This document shows positions 25,390 through 34,533 of a stretch of DNA of 64,000 bases, piece by piece. Position 1 is the stretch's first letter. The number at the start of each line of letters is the position of its first letter. The stretch comes from HGM13862 sp031553915. Its GTDB lineage: Bacteria; Bacillota; Dehalobacteriia; UBA4068. A program made the position numbers and the translations under genes. Location: NCBI GenBank assembly GCA_031553915.1, contig JAVBKT010000004.1:142925-206924 (forward strand). The letters are read 5' to 3'. The notes under the pieces were generated by a model that saw nothing but the letters and a program-made list of their open reading frames with translations, was not told where the DNA came from and did no database searches.

Positions 25390-26586
25390 TTAATAAAGGA
25401 ACTTAGCAGAGTAGTTGCTGCCATTGCCAATATACTGGAGAATCTGGGAAGAGGAGTTGCCGGTGCTGGCAAAGGTAGGATCCATTAATTTCCATTGATT
25501 GCCGTCAAAGTGGATGACGCCATTAACCCATCCCTGAGATTCAGTATAAGTGCTGATCCAGGCGTGATAAGCAGTGCCGCTATAACCAATAACCAGTTTG
25601 GTAGGTACTCCCTGGCAACGCAGCATAGCTGTCATCAGAGCTGCATAGTCAAAACAAATCCCCTTTTTATTAGCCAGGACAGTATCAAGGTTGGGGATAT
25701 ATCCGCTTTGGACATTTGCCGCTAATTCACGGTCATAGGTAAAGTTGGTGACAACATAATTATAGATGGCAGTAACCTTATCCAGCTCACTGCTTAAACC
25801 AGAGCAAAGGTAAGCTGCTTGGTTGGCAGTAGCGCTGCCGGTGGTGAAGTTAACATATTGGTTTGGCCTGAGGAAAGGCGCAAACTGATTGCTGAGCGCT
25901 ACAGAAACAGTGTTAGTATAAGCGGTGGCATATTGGCTGCCACTGATATTCTCGTAAATGCCGATAGTATAAGAGCCGTTGCCATCAGAAAGCGGGAAGG
26001 CTTCATATGAGCCGTAGGCGTTCAAGTCGTAGGTATAACGAATGCCGCTGGGGCAGTCGATTAAGACTTTAATCTTAGAGCTAGCGCCACCGGTATAAGC
26101 CACCATAATATAGCCGTCTGCTGTGTTGCTGGCATCAATAGCCGCTTTGGAATTTGAATAAACGACTGTGCCTGGAGCAGCAGCGGCCAGCACGTTTGAT
26201 AGCGCCGGAGCAGCCTCTGTAACAGCATTGACCTCGCCGCTAAGATTGACAGCATTAATCATTACTGCGCTGGAGCTGTCATAATTGGCAGCGATAGCTT
26301 CAGCAGTAACACTGTTGCCGTTGGCGAGAGCAACTTGGTTCCCCTTGCTGAAATCAAGATCATTGTAGGGGTTATCTGCGACATATTCTTCAATATCTTC
26401 AGGCATAGCGTTATCAGGCTTATCGACCGGATCCTCTGTATCAGAAAAGTCTATCACAGGGGTATCCTTATCCAAGCCCGCAGAAATACTATTGGCAATA
26501 CCCTCTATCACCTGAGAGCAGCCGGTGAGGCATACTAGCGCCAGCATCAATATTGCAATGAGGATTAAGGCAGATAATTTTTTCAT
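25390..26586 (-). CDS. Transglutaminase-domain lipoprotein
   Basis: 398 aa from the ATG at 26586 (GGAGT upstream), not the longer start. Signal peptide with lipobox LTGC, so it is anchored outside the membrane. The C-terminal third is a transglutaminase-like (papain-fold) domain: Cys311 in GICFDYAALM, His in YHAWIST and Asp in LMDPTF form the triad. The middle holds a beta-rich domain of about 100 residues. Such proteins act as peptidases or amidotransferases on the cell envelope. A BTAD regulator is transcribed divergently. Confidence 0.85.
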   Translation of the reverse strand: MKKLSALILIAILMLALVCLTGCSQVIEGIANSISAGLDKDTPVIDFSDTEDPVDKPDNAMPEDIEEYVADNPYNDLDFSKGNQVALANGNSVTAEAIAANYDSSSAVMINAVNLSGEVNAVTEAAPALSNVLAAAAPGTVVYSNSKAAIDASNTADGYIMVAYTGGASSKIKVLIDCPSGIRYTYDLNAYGSYEAFPLSDGNGSYTIGIYENISGSQYATAYTNTVSVALSNQFAPFLRPNQYVNFTTGSATANQAAYLCSGLSSELDKVTAIYNYVVTNFTYDRELAANVQSGYIPNLDTVLANKKGICFDYAALMTAMLRCQGVPTKLVIGYSGTAYHAWISTYTESQGWVNGVIHFDGNQWKLMDPTFASTGNSSSQILQYIGNGSNYSAKFLY

Positions 26587-26938
26587 AATGTGTTCACTCC
26601 TTATTCTTATCACAACAAATCAACGAACATTATATTATTATTTATATGCAGGAAACCCTATGTGGTCACAAACACGTTAATAATGTTCATTTCTCTAGTG
26701 AAATTATAACATAATATAATAGTGCAAGCAAGCACTAATTTTAATTAGTAACAGGGATGGTAGCTGCATATTTAGCGCACAATTTATCTGTCGTGAAAAA
26801 AAGTTTTGTGTTTTCGGAGATTGTATGATAATATGGATATGGATTAAGGAATTTTGTAACCGTAACATGTAACCATGCTCCTGAGCAGGGATAAAATATG
26901 GTTGCTGCTCTTGTATGCATGATAGTTGGGGGTATTTT
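26587..26938. other. 352-bp AT-rich divergent intergenic region
   Basis: No gene seen. It holds an inverted repeat GAACATTAT (26625-26633) / ATAATGTTC (26680-26688) near the transglutaminase start and a possible plus-strand promoter TTGTGT (26806-26811), 17 bp, TAATAT (26829-26834) for the BTAD regulator. The ORF readable on the minus strand across its right half lacks an SD and overlaps the regulator gene, so I do not call it. Confidence 0.5.
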
Positions 26939-28171
26939 ATGAACAATCCAGAGCAAGATATACTTTGTGTAAATATGCTTGGCGGCATGTCGCTTACTTA
27001 TAAAGATAAAGTCATAAATGATCAGGACAACCGCTCGAAAAAGTTATGGATATTGCTTGCATATGTCATTACTTTTCGTGATAAAGAGCTCTCTCAGAAT
27101 GACTTTATGGAATTGCTGTGGCCCAATGAAGAAAGCAGTAACCCGGGAAATGCTTTAAAGACGCTTTTCCACCGGGTGCGTTCTATGCTCAATAATCTCG
27201 AATATCTGAGCGGTAATAATATGATTATGCAAGATAACGGCACTTATGCTTGGAATAATAAGTTGCCGATCGCTTTGGATATTAGCGAATTTGAGGACAC
27301 TTACCGCAAAGGCAATGATAGTGAAGAGGCAGAAGAAAAGCTCTATTATTATTTGCGCGCTCTGGACCTTTACAAAGGGGACTTTCTGCCGAAGCTGTCA
27401 ACGGAATCCTGGGTAGTGCCAATCAATACCTACTACCATTCGCTGTATGTGCGGTTGATTCATGAGGTGCTTGAGCTGCTGATGAAACAGGAGGCCTATG
27501 ACGAGATTGTCCGCCGCTGTAATCTGGCTCTTGCTATTGAGCCCTATGATGAATTCCTCTATTACAACCTTATCTTGGCTTTAGTACGCATAGGCAATCA
27601 GCAGGCTGCCCTTAACCAATATGAAAAAATGACAGAGCTGTTCTTCAACAGGTTTGGCGTAACCCCATCTGAAGAATTGACCGCTTTATATAAAGAAGTG
27701 GTGCGAACCACCAATAGCATGGAAACAGACTTGTCGGTGATCAAACGGCATTTGCAGGAACAAGAGGCTCAACCGGGAGCCTTCTATTGCGAATATGAGT
27801 TTTTCAAAAACATTTACCGCCTGCAGGCCAGAGCCTTGGCCAGAAGCGGGCAAGCTATCTATGTTGGCTTGATCACTTTGACCAATGCCAGCGGCGGCAA
27901 ATTGCAGCCAAAAATTCTCAGCAATGCTATGACCAAGCTCAATGACTGCATTCGCCTGTCACTGCGTCAGGGCGATGTCTATTCCAAATATAGCATTTCC
28001 CAATACATAATTATGCTGCCATCAGCCAATTATGAGAACGGGCGTTTAGTGATGGCCCGTGTTGCCGGCCGTTTTCGTAGAGAAAATCCCCATTCTCAGG
28101 CAATGGTTAATTACACACTGCATCCATTAGAGCCATTAGAAGAGGGGCAATATAATGAGGAAACAGAGTAA
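26939..28171 (+). CDS. SARP/BTAD-type transcriptional regulator with GGDEF-like tail
   Basis: 410 aa from the ATG at 26939, which has GGGGG 7 nt upstream. An N-terminal winged-helix region (about 5-95, with NDFMELLWPNEES), then a bacterial transcriptional activator domain of TPR-like helices (about 105-245, EPYDEFLYYNLILAL, GNQQAALNQYE). The C-terminal about 100 residues (AIYVGLITLTN, RQGDVYSKYS, QYIIMLP) resemble a GGDEF fold without GGDEF catalytic residues. Its likely targets are neighbours: the transglutaminase or the MFS genes. Inference only. Confidence 0.82.
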   Translation: MNNPEQDILCVNMLGGMSLTYKDKVINDQDNRSKKLWILLAYVITFRDKELSQNDFMELLWPNEESSNPGNALKTLFHRVRSMLNNLEYLSGNNMIMQDNGTYAWNNKLPIALDISEFEDTYRKGNDSEEAEEKLYYYLRALDLYKGDFLPKLSTESWVVPINTYYHSLYVRLIHEVLELLMKQEAYDEIVRRCNLALAIEPYDEFLYYNLILALVRIGNQQAALNQYEKMTELFFNRFGVTPSEELTALYKEVVRTTNSMETDLSVIKRHLQEQEAQPGAFYCEYEFFKNIYRLQARALARSGQAIYVGLITLTNASGGKLQPKILSNAMTKLNDCIRLSLRQGDVYSKYSISQYIIMLPSANYENGRLVMARVAGRFRRENPHSQAMVNYTLHPLEPLEEGQYNEETE

Positions 28172-28180
28172 GTAGCAAAA

Positions 28181-28209
28181 AAGAGAAATTTGTTCCGCGG
28201 ATTTCTCTT
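28181..28209 (+). terminator. Terminator after BTAD regulator
   Basis: Stem AAGAGAAAT / ATTTCTCTT with a GC-rich loop, followed by an uninterrupted T-run. The T-run overlaps the -35 of the next promoter. Confidence 0.85.
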
Positions 28210-28214
28210 TTTTT

Positions 28215-28243
28215 TTGACATTTTGCGCGGCTTAGACTATAGT
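28215..28243 (+). promoter_or_regulatory. Sigma-A promoter for the MFS pair
   Basis: TTGACA (28215-28220), 17-bp spacer, TATAGT (28238-28243). A near-consensus promoter about 120 bp before the first MFS gene, leaving room for a structured leader. Confidence 0.75.
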
Positions 28244-28277
28244 ATACTAGTAAGATTAATACTTGTGGTTATATAAG

Positions 28278-28323
28278 CGGCAAACAACATTAAATACCAT
28301 TGTGGTGTCTAATGTTGTTGCGC
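28278..28323 (+). promoter_or_regulatory. Leader hairpin upstream of MFS genes, possible attenuator
   Basis: Outer arms ACAACATTA and TAATGTTGT, extended by GC pairs, and an inner stem TACCA/TGGTG, then CTTTTCTCTT. It lies between the promoter and the coding region of the first MFS gene. It looks like an attenuator or a weak terminator in the leader RNA. The signal it responds to is unknown. Confidence 0.5.
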
Positions 28324-28372
28324 TTTTCTCTTATGTCAATTATGAAATTAGATCAGGAGCAAATGTAGAGCA

Positions 28373-29677
28373 ATGACCTCTTTCCGCTATCCCCAATCCT
28401 GGCACCATAAAACAAAATATATTGCTAAAGAAGGGCAGATGCCTTCTCCCTTGCAGCAGCAAGAACAATTATGGACAAAAAACTTTATTCTTATTGCCGT
28501 AGTGAATTTGTTGATATCATCAGCAGGGAAAATAGTTGATATTGTCTTTCCCTTTTATATCCATGATCTGGGTGGGGATAATGTGATTGTCGGTATCGCC
28601 TCTGGCCTATGCTCAGTTTTCGCTTTGCTGATGCGGCCCATTGCCGGCTGGTTTCTCGATAATGTCAGCCGCAGATCTTTATTGATCGCCGCTACCATTG
28701 GGCTGATTATTATGCCCTTGACCTTTGAACTGATACCGATACTGGTGGTGGTGATAGCGCTGCGCTGCGTACATGCGTTTACCTGGGCCGCAGCATCAAC
28801 CTCTTCAAACACCAATGCCTGTGATATCATTCCCAAAAGCCGTTTTGGCGAGGGTATGGGCTGGTTTGGTCTGACCAATTCCTTGGCAACCGCGGCTGCG
28901 CCCGCCTTTGCCTTGTTTGTGATGTATCAAGCAGGCTTTAGCCGCGTATTCATTATTTGCGCTGCCATTGCGGTGGTCATACTTATACTGCTGACACAAA
29001 TCAAGTTTCAGCCAATTGAACGCAAACAGAGCACAGCTAGAGGCGTACCTCTGCTGGTACGGCTGGGCAATCTTTTTAGCAAAGACGCTTTGCCTGCCGC
29101 TGGATTCACTTTTTTGGCGGCTTTGCCTTGTGGCGCAATTTTTACCTTTTTGGCGCTGTTTTCCGAGGCAGAGAATATCGGCAATGCCGGGCTGTTTTTT
29201 GCCATCCAGGCTGTTTTTACGGGAATAAGCAGAATATTATCCGGAAAAATAGCTGATACCAAAGGAGAGGGGCCATTTGCCTATACCAGCACGTTTTGTT
29301 TTATCGGCAGTATTGGCTTTTTGGTTTTTGGCCAGACAGCAGGATTATTTTATCTGGCAGCGTGCCTGATGGGTTTGGGTTTTGGTCTCTTTATTCCGGC
29401 CATGCAGGCTATGGCTGTACGTATTGTGCCCATCACCCGCCGCGGTTCCGCATCGTCAACCTTTCTTTGCTCCTGGGATGTAGCTTTTGCTCTGGGTGGT
29501 TTGCTGGGCGGTTTATTATCAGAACAGTACGGCTTTCGCGCGATGTTTGCCATACTCAGCATTTTTGAGCTGATAGCAGCAGCCTATTATTTCTTTTATG
29601 CCCGCAAATGTCCTTCCGCCTTTAAGGTCTATCAAGCTAATTTGCTGGCTAAGGAACAGGCTGAAAAAAAATTATAA
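28373..29677 (+). CDS. MFS transporter (paralogue 1)
   Basis: 434 aa, 12 hydrophobic helices. MFS features: RPIAGWFLDNVSRR between helices 2 and 3, and the mid-protein loop ending in KDALPAAG. The conserved CDIIPKSRFGEGMGWF is shared with the next gene. It resembles drug/metabolite efflux members. The start is uncertain: ATG 28373 has GGAG 13 nt upstream; the ATG at 28439 gives an N-terminus that aligns with the paralogue (LWTKNF vs LWTRPF) and may be correct. Substrate unknown. Confidence 0.88.
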   Translation: MTSFRYPQSWHHKTKYIAKEGQMPSPLQQQEQLWTKNFILIAVVNLLISSAGKIVDIVFPFYIHDLGGDNVIVGIASGLCSVFALLMRPIAGWFLDNVSRRSLLIAATIGLIIMPLTFELIPILVVVIALRCVHAFTWAAASTSSNTNACDIIPKSRFGEGMGWFGLTNSLATAAAPAFALFVMYQAGFSRVFIICAAIAVVILILLTQIKFQPIERKQSTARGVPLLVRLGNLFSKDALPAAGFTFLAALPCGAIFTFLALFSEAENIGNAGLFFAIQAVFTGISRILSGKIADTKGEGPFAYTSTFCFIGSIGFLVFGQTAGLFYLAACLMGLGFGLFIPAMQAMAVRIVPITRRGSASSTFLCSWDVAFALGGLLGGLLSEQYGFRAMFAILSIFELIAAAYYFFYARKCPSAFKVYQANLLAKEQAEKKL

Positions 29678-29692
29678 TCATGGGGTCAGTCA

Positions 29693-30883
29693 ATGTCGAG
29701 TCAAATAGAGAATAAACTGTGGACAAGGCCTTTTATCGTCCTTGCTCTCATCAATACTGTCATATTTATCGGTTTTCATATGCTCAATGCCACCTTTCCT
29801 TTTTATATCAAGGAGCTGGGCGGAGACGAGGCAATAGCAGGCCTTACCACCGGGCTGTTTTCAGTTGCTGCGGTTATTGTCCGCCCTATTATTGGCTGGT
29901 TTGTCGATAATAGGGGACGCAGAGTTATCCTGCTGGTCGGTTTAATTGGTATGGCTATTTTGCCCATTAGCTATTCCTTTGTGACGGCACTGGCTCTGAT
30001 CATTGTTTTGCGTATTTTTCATGGCCTTCTTTGGTCTTGCGCCTCTACTGCAGTATCAACAGTGGTAAGCGACATTATCCCCAAGAGTCGTTTTGGCGAA
30101 GGTATGGGCTTTTTCAGTACCGGCGCAGCTGCTGCCATGGCAATTGGCCCTTTTATTGGACTGGCCGCACTAAACAATTGGGGTTTTCGCCCGATGTTTT
30201 TTATGTCGTCCTTAGCGGCGGCGATAGCGCTATTGCTGATCTTCAAAGCTAAATATGTCAGCTCCAAGCAGACTAATTTGCGCTTTGATCTGCGGAACGG
30301 TTTTCGTTCCTTGATTGATAAAGATGCGCTGCCGGCTGCTGTTACCATGTTTTTATTTGTGATGCCCAATGGTGCGGTATCAACCTTTATCGCTTTGTAC
30401 GCGCTGCAAATAAATATTGCCAATGGCGGCGTCTTCTTTTCTGTTATGGCCATAATGACTATTATTGTGCGCTTGCTTGTTGGCAAAGTTGCTGATAAAT
30501 ATGGTGAGATGCCAATTGTTATTGCCGGCAATATCTCTACCTTGATCGCCATGGTACTGCTGGCCTGTTTTCCCGGTAATGCTAGCTTTATGATCGCTGC
30601 CGCTTTTTATGGCTTGGGCTTTGGCATGATGCCCCCGACGATGCAGGCGATGGCCATGCGCATTGCGCCTCCGGAACGCCGCGGCGCGGCAGCATCTACT
30701 TTTTTATGCTCTTTTGATTTGGGCATCGGCATTGGCGGCGTTATTGCCGGATATCTGATTCGCTATTTTAGTTATTTCACCATGTACGGTTTGATGTCGG
30801 TGTTTCTGATTGCCTCTCTTATTGTTTATTGGTTTTGGGCGCGCAAAAGCCCCAGTTCTTTTTATTTTAAAGCAGATGCGTAA
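29693..30883 (+). CDS. MFS transporter (paralogue 2)
   Basis: 396 aa, 12 hydrophobic helices, clearly a tandem duplicate of the preceding gene: SDIIPKSRFGEGMGFF, KDALPAA, GLGFGMMPPTMQAMAMRI. It starts 15 nt after its neighbour. The two could act as separate efflux pumps or as a heteromeric pair; nothing in the sequence decides. Its last codons form the left arm of the terminator. Confidence 0.9.
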   Translation: MSSQIENKLWTRPFIVLALINTVIFIGFHMLNATFPFYIKELGGDEAIAGLTTGLFSVAAVIVRPIIGWFVDNRGRRVILLVGLIGMAILPISYSFVTALALIIVLRIFHGLLWSCASTAVSTVVSDIIPKSRFGEGMGFFSTGAAAAMAIGPFIGLAALNNWGFRPMFFMSSLAAAIALLLIFKAKYVSSKQTNLRFDLRNGFRSLIDKDALPAAVTMFLFVMPNGAVSTFIALYALQINIANGGVFFSVMAIMTIIVRLLVGKVADKYGEMPIVIAGNISTLIAMVLLACFPGNASFMIAAAFYGLGFGMMPPTMQAMAMRIAPPERRGAAASTFLCSFDLGIGIGGVIAGYLIRYFSYFTMYGLMSVFLIASLIVYWFWARKSPSSFYFKADA

Positions 30884-30899
30884 ATTGCGCATCTGCTTT
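30869..30899 (+). terminator. Terminator overlapping the MFS2 stop codon
   Basis: Arms AAAGCAGATGCG and CGCATCTGCTTT with the TAA stop in the loop. The 3' arm ends in a short T-run. Confidence 0.8.
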
Positions 30900-31032
30900 T
30901 ATGATATTAGTCTTAATAATTGCTGGTTCAGCTAGTTGGCTAAATATTCATTTTGTACCAGAGCGCACCGTTTTTTGATGCTCCACATATAGTATAATAA
31001 GTATACTGTATTAGAGATAAAGCGAGGAAAAA

Positions 31033-31644
31033 ATGAATATACATCATAATAGAGGGCATATACCATGCCGGACAGTATGTTGTCATCCTTGTTTGCCCAG
31101 CGGCGCGACAGGACCCACCGGGCCAACTGGCCCGACTGGCGCTGATGGTGTTGGCATAACCGGGCCAACAGGTGTCACAGGTTCTACTGGTAGCACCGGC
31201 GCAACAGGTGTCACTGGTGTTACAGGCGCTACTGGTGCAACTTTTGTGCCGTCCAAAGGTTATTTCGGCTATACCAGCCCCACGCCAACAGTTATAACTG
31301 GAGGGAATAGCGTTACCTTCAACCAGATCAGTGCAGTCAGCAATCTTACTTTTGACGGACCGCCTGTCTCGCAGGTTACTGTTCAAAACAGCGGAGATTA
31401 TCGTCTTGCTTATGGCGTGGTTTATTCCAGCGCAGTCAATTCAGAGCTGCGGATTCGGGTGAATGGTGTCGATCTGGCGCTGGGACATCTAAATGTGGTT
31501 GTTGATACCAATGGAGAGGTTTCCACGGAGATAATCACGCCGCTGAATGCGGGTGATGTGATCGAACTGGTTATTGCCGGAAGCTCCATTACCTTAACTA
31601 CTATTGGCACCAGCGCTTTTTTAAGTATTGTGCAGTTATCCTAA
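31033..31644 (+). CDS. Collagen-like repeat protein with BclA-type C-terminal domain
   Basis: 203 aa. A Cys/His-rich N-terminus (CRTVCCHPC, 12-20), then about 15 Gly-X-Thr collagen-like triplets (24-70, GPTGPTG, GVTGSTG) and a C-terminal beta-sandwich domain of about 130 residues of the BclA/C1q-TNF-like kind. Thr-rich GXT repeats of this sort are typical of exosporium/spore-surface glycoproteins in spore formers. Expected to trimerise and be O-glycosylated. The short N-terminal Cys motif may be the attachment site. GAGG lies 6 nt before the ATG. Confidence 0.82.
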   Translation: MNIHHNRGHIPCRTVCCHPCLPSGATGPTGPTGPTGADGVGITGPTGVTGSTGSTGATGVTGVTGATGATFVPSKGYFGYTSPTPTVITGGNSVTFNQISAVSNLTFDGPPVSQVTVQNSGDYRLAYGVVYSSAVNSELRIRVNGVDLALGHLNVVVDTNGEVSTEIITPLNAGDVIELVIAGSSITLTTIGTSAFLSIVQLS

Positions 31645-31664
31645 GCAAGTTATCTAAGTAAATA

Positions 31665-31711
31665 AAAAACGCCGCCAGGGGAAAAAATTACTAGCCCGGG
31701 CGGCGTTTTTT
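31665..31711. terminator. Bidirectional terminator, collagen-like gene / atp operon
   Basis: Arms AAAAAACGCCGCC and GGCGGCGTTTTTT with T-runs on both strands, located between the convergent collagen-like gene and atpC. Confidence 0.88.
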
Positions 31712-31737
31712 ATTAGAGTAAGTTAATTCGATGCGTA

Positions 31738-32142
31738 TTATCTGAAGCTGGTGGCTTTAATTCTGGCAATGGCTCTTTTGAGTGCAGCCTCAGCACGGGC
31801 ATGGTCAAGATTGCTGCTCTTTTCCAGCAAGCGGGCTTGCGCCCTTTTCATAGCTTCATTAGCGCGGGCCTTATCAATATCTTCCGCCAGCTCTGCGCTG
31901 ACAACGAGGATTTCCGCAATATTATCTTTTAGCTCAAGAAAGCCGGTGTTAAGAGCAACAGCATATTCGACGCCATCTCTGCTATATTTGAGCACACCGA
32001 TATCCACTACAGTGAGCAGCGGTGCATGATGATAGAGAATGCCAATGCTGCCGCTTAGCGTAGGCACAGTGATACTTTCTACCATATCGCTTAAGACCAG
32101 TTTTTCCGGGGTGACTATCTCCACTTTGATATTATTTGCCAT
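31738..32142 (-). CDS. atpC: ATP synthase epsilon subunit
   Basis: 134 aa from the ATG at 32142, with GGAG 7 nt upstream; a TTG one codon earlier is rejected. N-terminal beta-sandwich (LSGSIGILYHHAPLLTVVDIGVL) and C-terminal helical hairpin (about 88-134), the family layout. It is part of the F1 central stalk and can inhibit ATP hydrolysis. Last gene of the atp operon; the bidirectional terminator at 31665-31711 follows. Confidence 0.95.
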   Translation of the reverse strand: MANNIKVEIVTPEKLVLSDMVESITVPTLSGSIGILYHHAPLLTVVDIGVLKYSRDGVEYAVALNTGFLELKDNIAEILVVSAELAEDIDKARANEAMKRAQARLLEKSSNLDHARAEAALKRAIARIKATSFR

Positions 32143-32196
32143 CAACTATCTCCTTGCTGCTATTTTTATAGCAGCGGATTTTCTTACTGTTCTATT

Positions 32197-33591
32197 TTAA
32201 CCTAAGGTTTCAGCTTTGGCAACAGCTTCTTCAATAGTACCTACCATGAGAAAAGCCTGCTCCGGTAAATGGTCATATTTGCCATCAACCAGGCCGCGAA
32301 AGCTGCGGATGGTATCCGCGAGCGGAACATATTTTCCTTCCATGCCAGTAAAAGCCTCTGCCACATGAAAGGGCTGAGAGAGAAAGCGTTGAATTTTGCG
32401 CGCCCGGGCAACTAAGATTTTGTCCTCATCAGCCAGCTCATCAATGCCGAGAATAGCGATAATATCCTGCAACTCTTTGTAGCGCTGCAGCACATGCTGA
32501 ACCTCGCGGGCTACATTATAATGCTCCTCGCCCAGAATACGCGGATCCAGGGTACGGGAGGATGATTCCAGCGGGTCAACAGCAGGGTAGATACCCAGCT
32601 CAACAATGGCGCGGCTTAATACTGTCGTGGCATCAAGATGGGCAAAGGTGGTTGCCGGAGCCGGGTCAGTCAGGTCGTCCGCCGGAACATAGATGGCCTG
32701 TACCGAGGTGATAGAGCCGCTTGAGGTAGAAGTGATCCGTTCTTGCAGAGCGCCCATTTCAGTGGCTAAGGTTGGCTGATAACCAACAGCAGAGGGAATG
32801 CGGCCCAACAGAGCGGAAACCTCTGAGCCGGCCTGGGTAAAGCGGAAAATATTGTCAATGAAAAGCAGCACATCCTGATGCTCTTCATCACGGAAGGACT
32901 CGGCAATAGTCAAACCGGTTAAACCAACGCGCAGGCGTGCGCCGGGCGGCTCATTCATTTGGCCAAAAACCAACGCGGTTTTATTGATGACGCCGGATTC
33001 GATCATTTCATTCCACAAATCATTGCCTTCACGGGTACGTTCGCCCACTCCGGCAAAGACTGAAAAGCCACCATGCTCATAGCCCACATTGCGGATCAGC
33101 TCCATAATCAAAACTGTTTTGCCAACCCCAGCGCCGCCAAAGAGGCCGATTTTGCCGCCCTTAGCATAAGGCGCCAGCAGATCAACAACCTTGATTCCTG
33201 TTTCCAAGATTTCCGTTGAGGGCTCAATATCTGAAAAAGCCGGAGCGGGGCGGTGAATAGGCAAATATTGATCTGTTTCGATAGCTCCTTTGCCATCAAT
33301 CGGATGGCCAATAACATCGAGCATTCTTCCCAAGGTAGCTTTGCCGACGGGGATTTTAATCGATCCGCCGGTATCAATAGCTTCCATGCCTCTTTGCAGG
33401 CCATCAGTTGAGGAAAGCGCAACACAACGCACAGTATTATTACCCAGATGCTGCATAGTTTCCAGTATTAATTTTTGATCGCTGTCTTTTTTCGGCACTT
33501 CGATGGCATTATAAATACTGGGCAGCTCTCCTGCCGGAAATTCAATATCAACTACTGCACCTATTACTTGTGTAATTTTACCGGTTGTCAT
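32197..33591 (-). CDS. atpD: ATP synthase beta subunit
   Basis: 464 aa. The catalytic F1 subunit: P-loop GGAGVGKT (about 151-158), catalytic Glu in GVGERTREGNDLW, Walker B LLFIDNIFRF and the SALLGRIPSAVGYQPTL region. Family length and a clear match throughout. It lies between atpG and atpC. Confidence 0.98.
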   Translation of the reverse strand: MTTGKITQVIGAVVDIEFPAGELPSIYNAIEVPKKDSDQKLILETMQHLGNNTVRCVALSSTDGLQRGMEAIDTGGSIKIPVGKATLGRMLDVIGHPIDGKGAIETDQYLPIHRPAPAFSDIEPSTEILETGIKVVDLLAPYAKGGKIGLFGGAGVGKTVLIMELIRNVGYEHGGFSVFAGVGERTREGNDLWNEMIESGVINKTALVFGQMNEPPGARLRVGLTGLTIAESFRDEEHQDVLLFIDNIFRFTQAGSEVSALLGRIPSAVGYQPTLATEMGALQERITSTSSGSITSVQAIYVPADDLTDPAPATTFAHLDATTVLSRAIVELGIYPAVDPLESSSRTLDPRILGEEHYNVAREVQHVLQRYKELQDIIAILGIDELADEDKILVARARKIQRFLSQPFHVAEAFTGMEGKYVPLADTIRSFRGLVDGKYDHLPEQAFLMVGTIEEAVAKAETLG

Positions 33592-33643
33592 TGAAAAAAT
33601 CCTCCTTATGGCGGCAACACTTTATATTCAAGGCTGGATCAGC

Positions 33644-34504
33644 TTAGGATAGCGCAGATGCGCCACCGACGATTTCAGAAATTTCTGTGGTAATCGCAGC
33701 CTGTCTTGCTCTGTTAAGAGAAAGAGTGAGTTTATGGATCATATCATCAGCATTATCAGTAGCGCTGCTCATGGTAGTCATCCGTGCGCCGTGCTCAGAG
33801 GCTTTGGCCTCTTGCAAAGCGCAATAAACTTCGATATCAACATATTGGGGCAATAAAACAGCCAGTAGCTCTTCTTTGTTTGGTTCAATAATGAATTCAT
33901 TAGATTTTTTGGCGATTACAGGGGAATTATTCTTCTCTGCCAAAGCCACCGGCAAAAGTTGTTTGATCACCGGAATTTGCACCATAGCTGTTTTGAACTG
34001 GGAAAACACTAAATAAATTTCATCGTATTTTTGGCTGGCAAAATCATTACGCAGCATATAGGCCAGCTCTTTGCCCTGGTCAAAATTGGGGTTATCACCG
34101 ATAGCACTAAACTGAAAATCGATCGGATAGCCTCTGCGTTTACAATGCGAAATCGTTCTGCCGCCAATAATATAAAGGGCGAAGTCATGCTCTTCATGCG
34201 CTAATTGCTGATCAAGAAAGCGATGCAAATTGCCATTAAAACCACCGCAAAGCCCACGGTCAGAGCCTATTATCAGATAACAGACTTTTTTAATATGGCG
34301 ACGTTTGATTAAAAAATCATGCTCAACTGAATCACTGATATCTAGCACCAGCTCTTCTATTTTTTGATTATAGGGGCGCACAGCCATGACCGCTTCCTGA
34401 GCTTTGCGCAGCTTAGCAGCAGAGACCATTTTCATCGCTTTGGTTATCTGCTGGGTTGAGTGAACACTGGTTATTCTTCTTTTAATATCACGGGCACTGG
34501 TCAT
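33644..34504 (-). CDS. atpG: ATP synthase gamma subunit
   Basis: 286 aa. N-terminal helix with RDIKRRITSVHSTQQITKAM and C-terminal helix with MSSATDNADDMI and LNRARQAAITTEI, the two long helices of the rotor coiled coil. The central fold contains GSDRGLCGGFN. It turns inside the alpha3-beta3 ring. Confidence 0.97.
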   Translation of the reverse strand: MTSARDIKRRITSVHSTQQITKAMKMVSAAKLRKAQEAVMAVRPYNQKIEELVLDISDSVEHDFLIKRRHIKKVCYLIIGSDRGLCGGFNGNLHRFLDQQLAHEEHDFALYIIGGRTISHCKRRGYPIDFQFSAIGDNPNFDQGKELAYMLRNDFASQKYDEIYLVFSQFKTAMVQIPVIKQLLPVALAEKNNSPVIAKKSNEFIIEPNKEELLAVLLPQYVDIEVYCALQEAKASEHGARMTTMSSATDNADDMIHKLTLSLNRARQAAITTEISEIVGGASALS

Positions 34505-34533
34505 AGCATAATATCCTTATTGATATTAGATAA

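Noticed and set aside
26704..26988. 94-codon minus-strand ORF between transglutaminase and BTAD genes
   Set aside because: No SD, odd residue mix, overlaps the start of the regulator gene.
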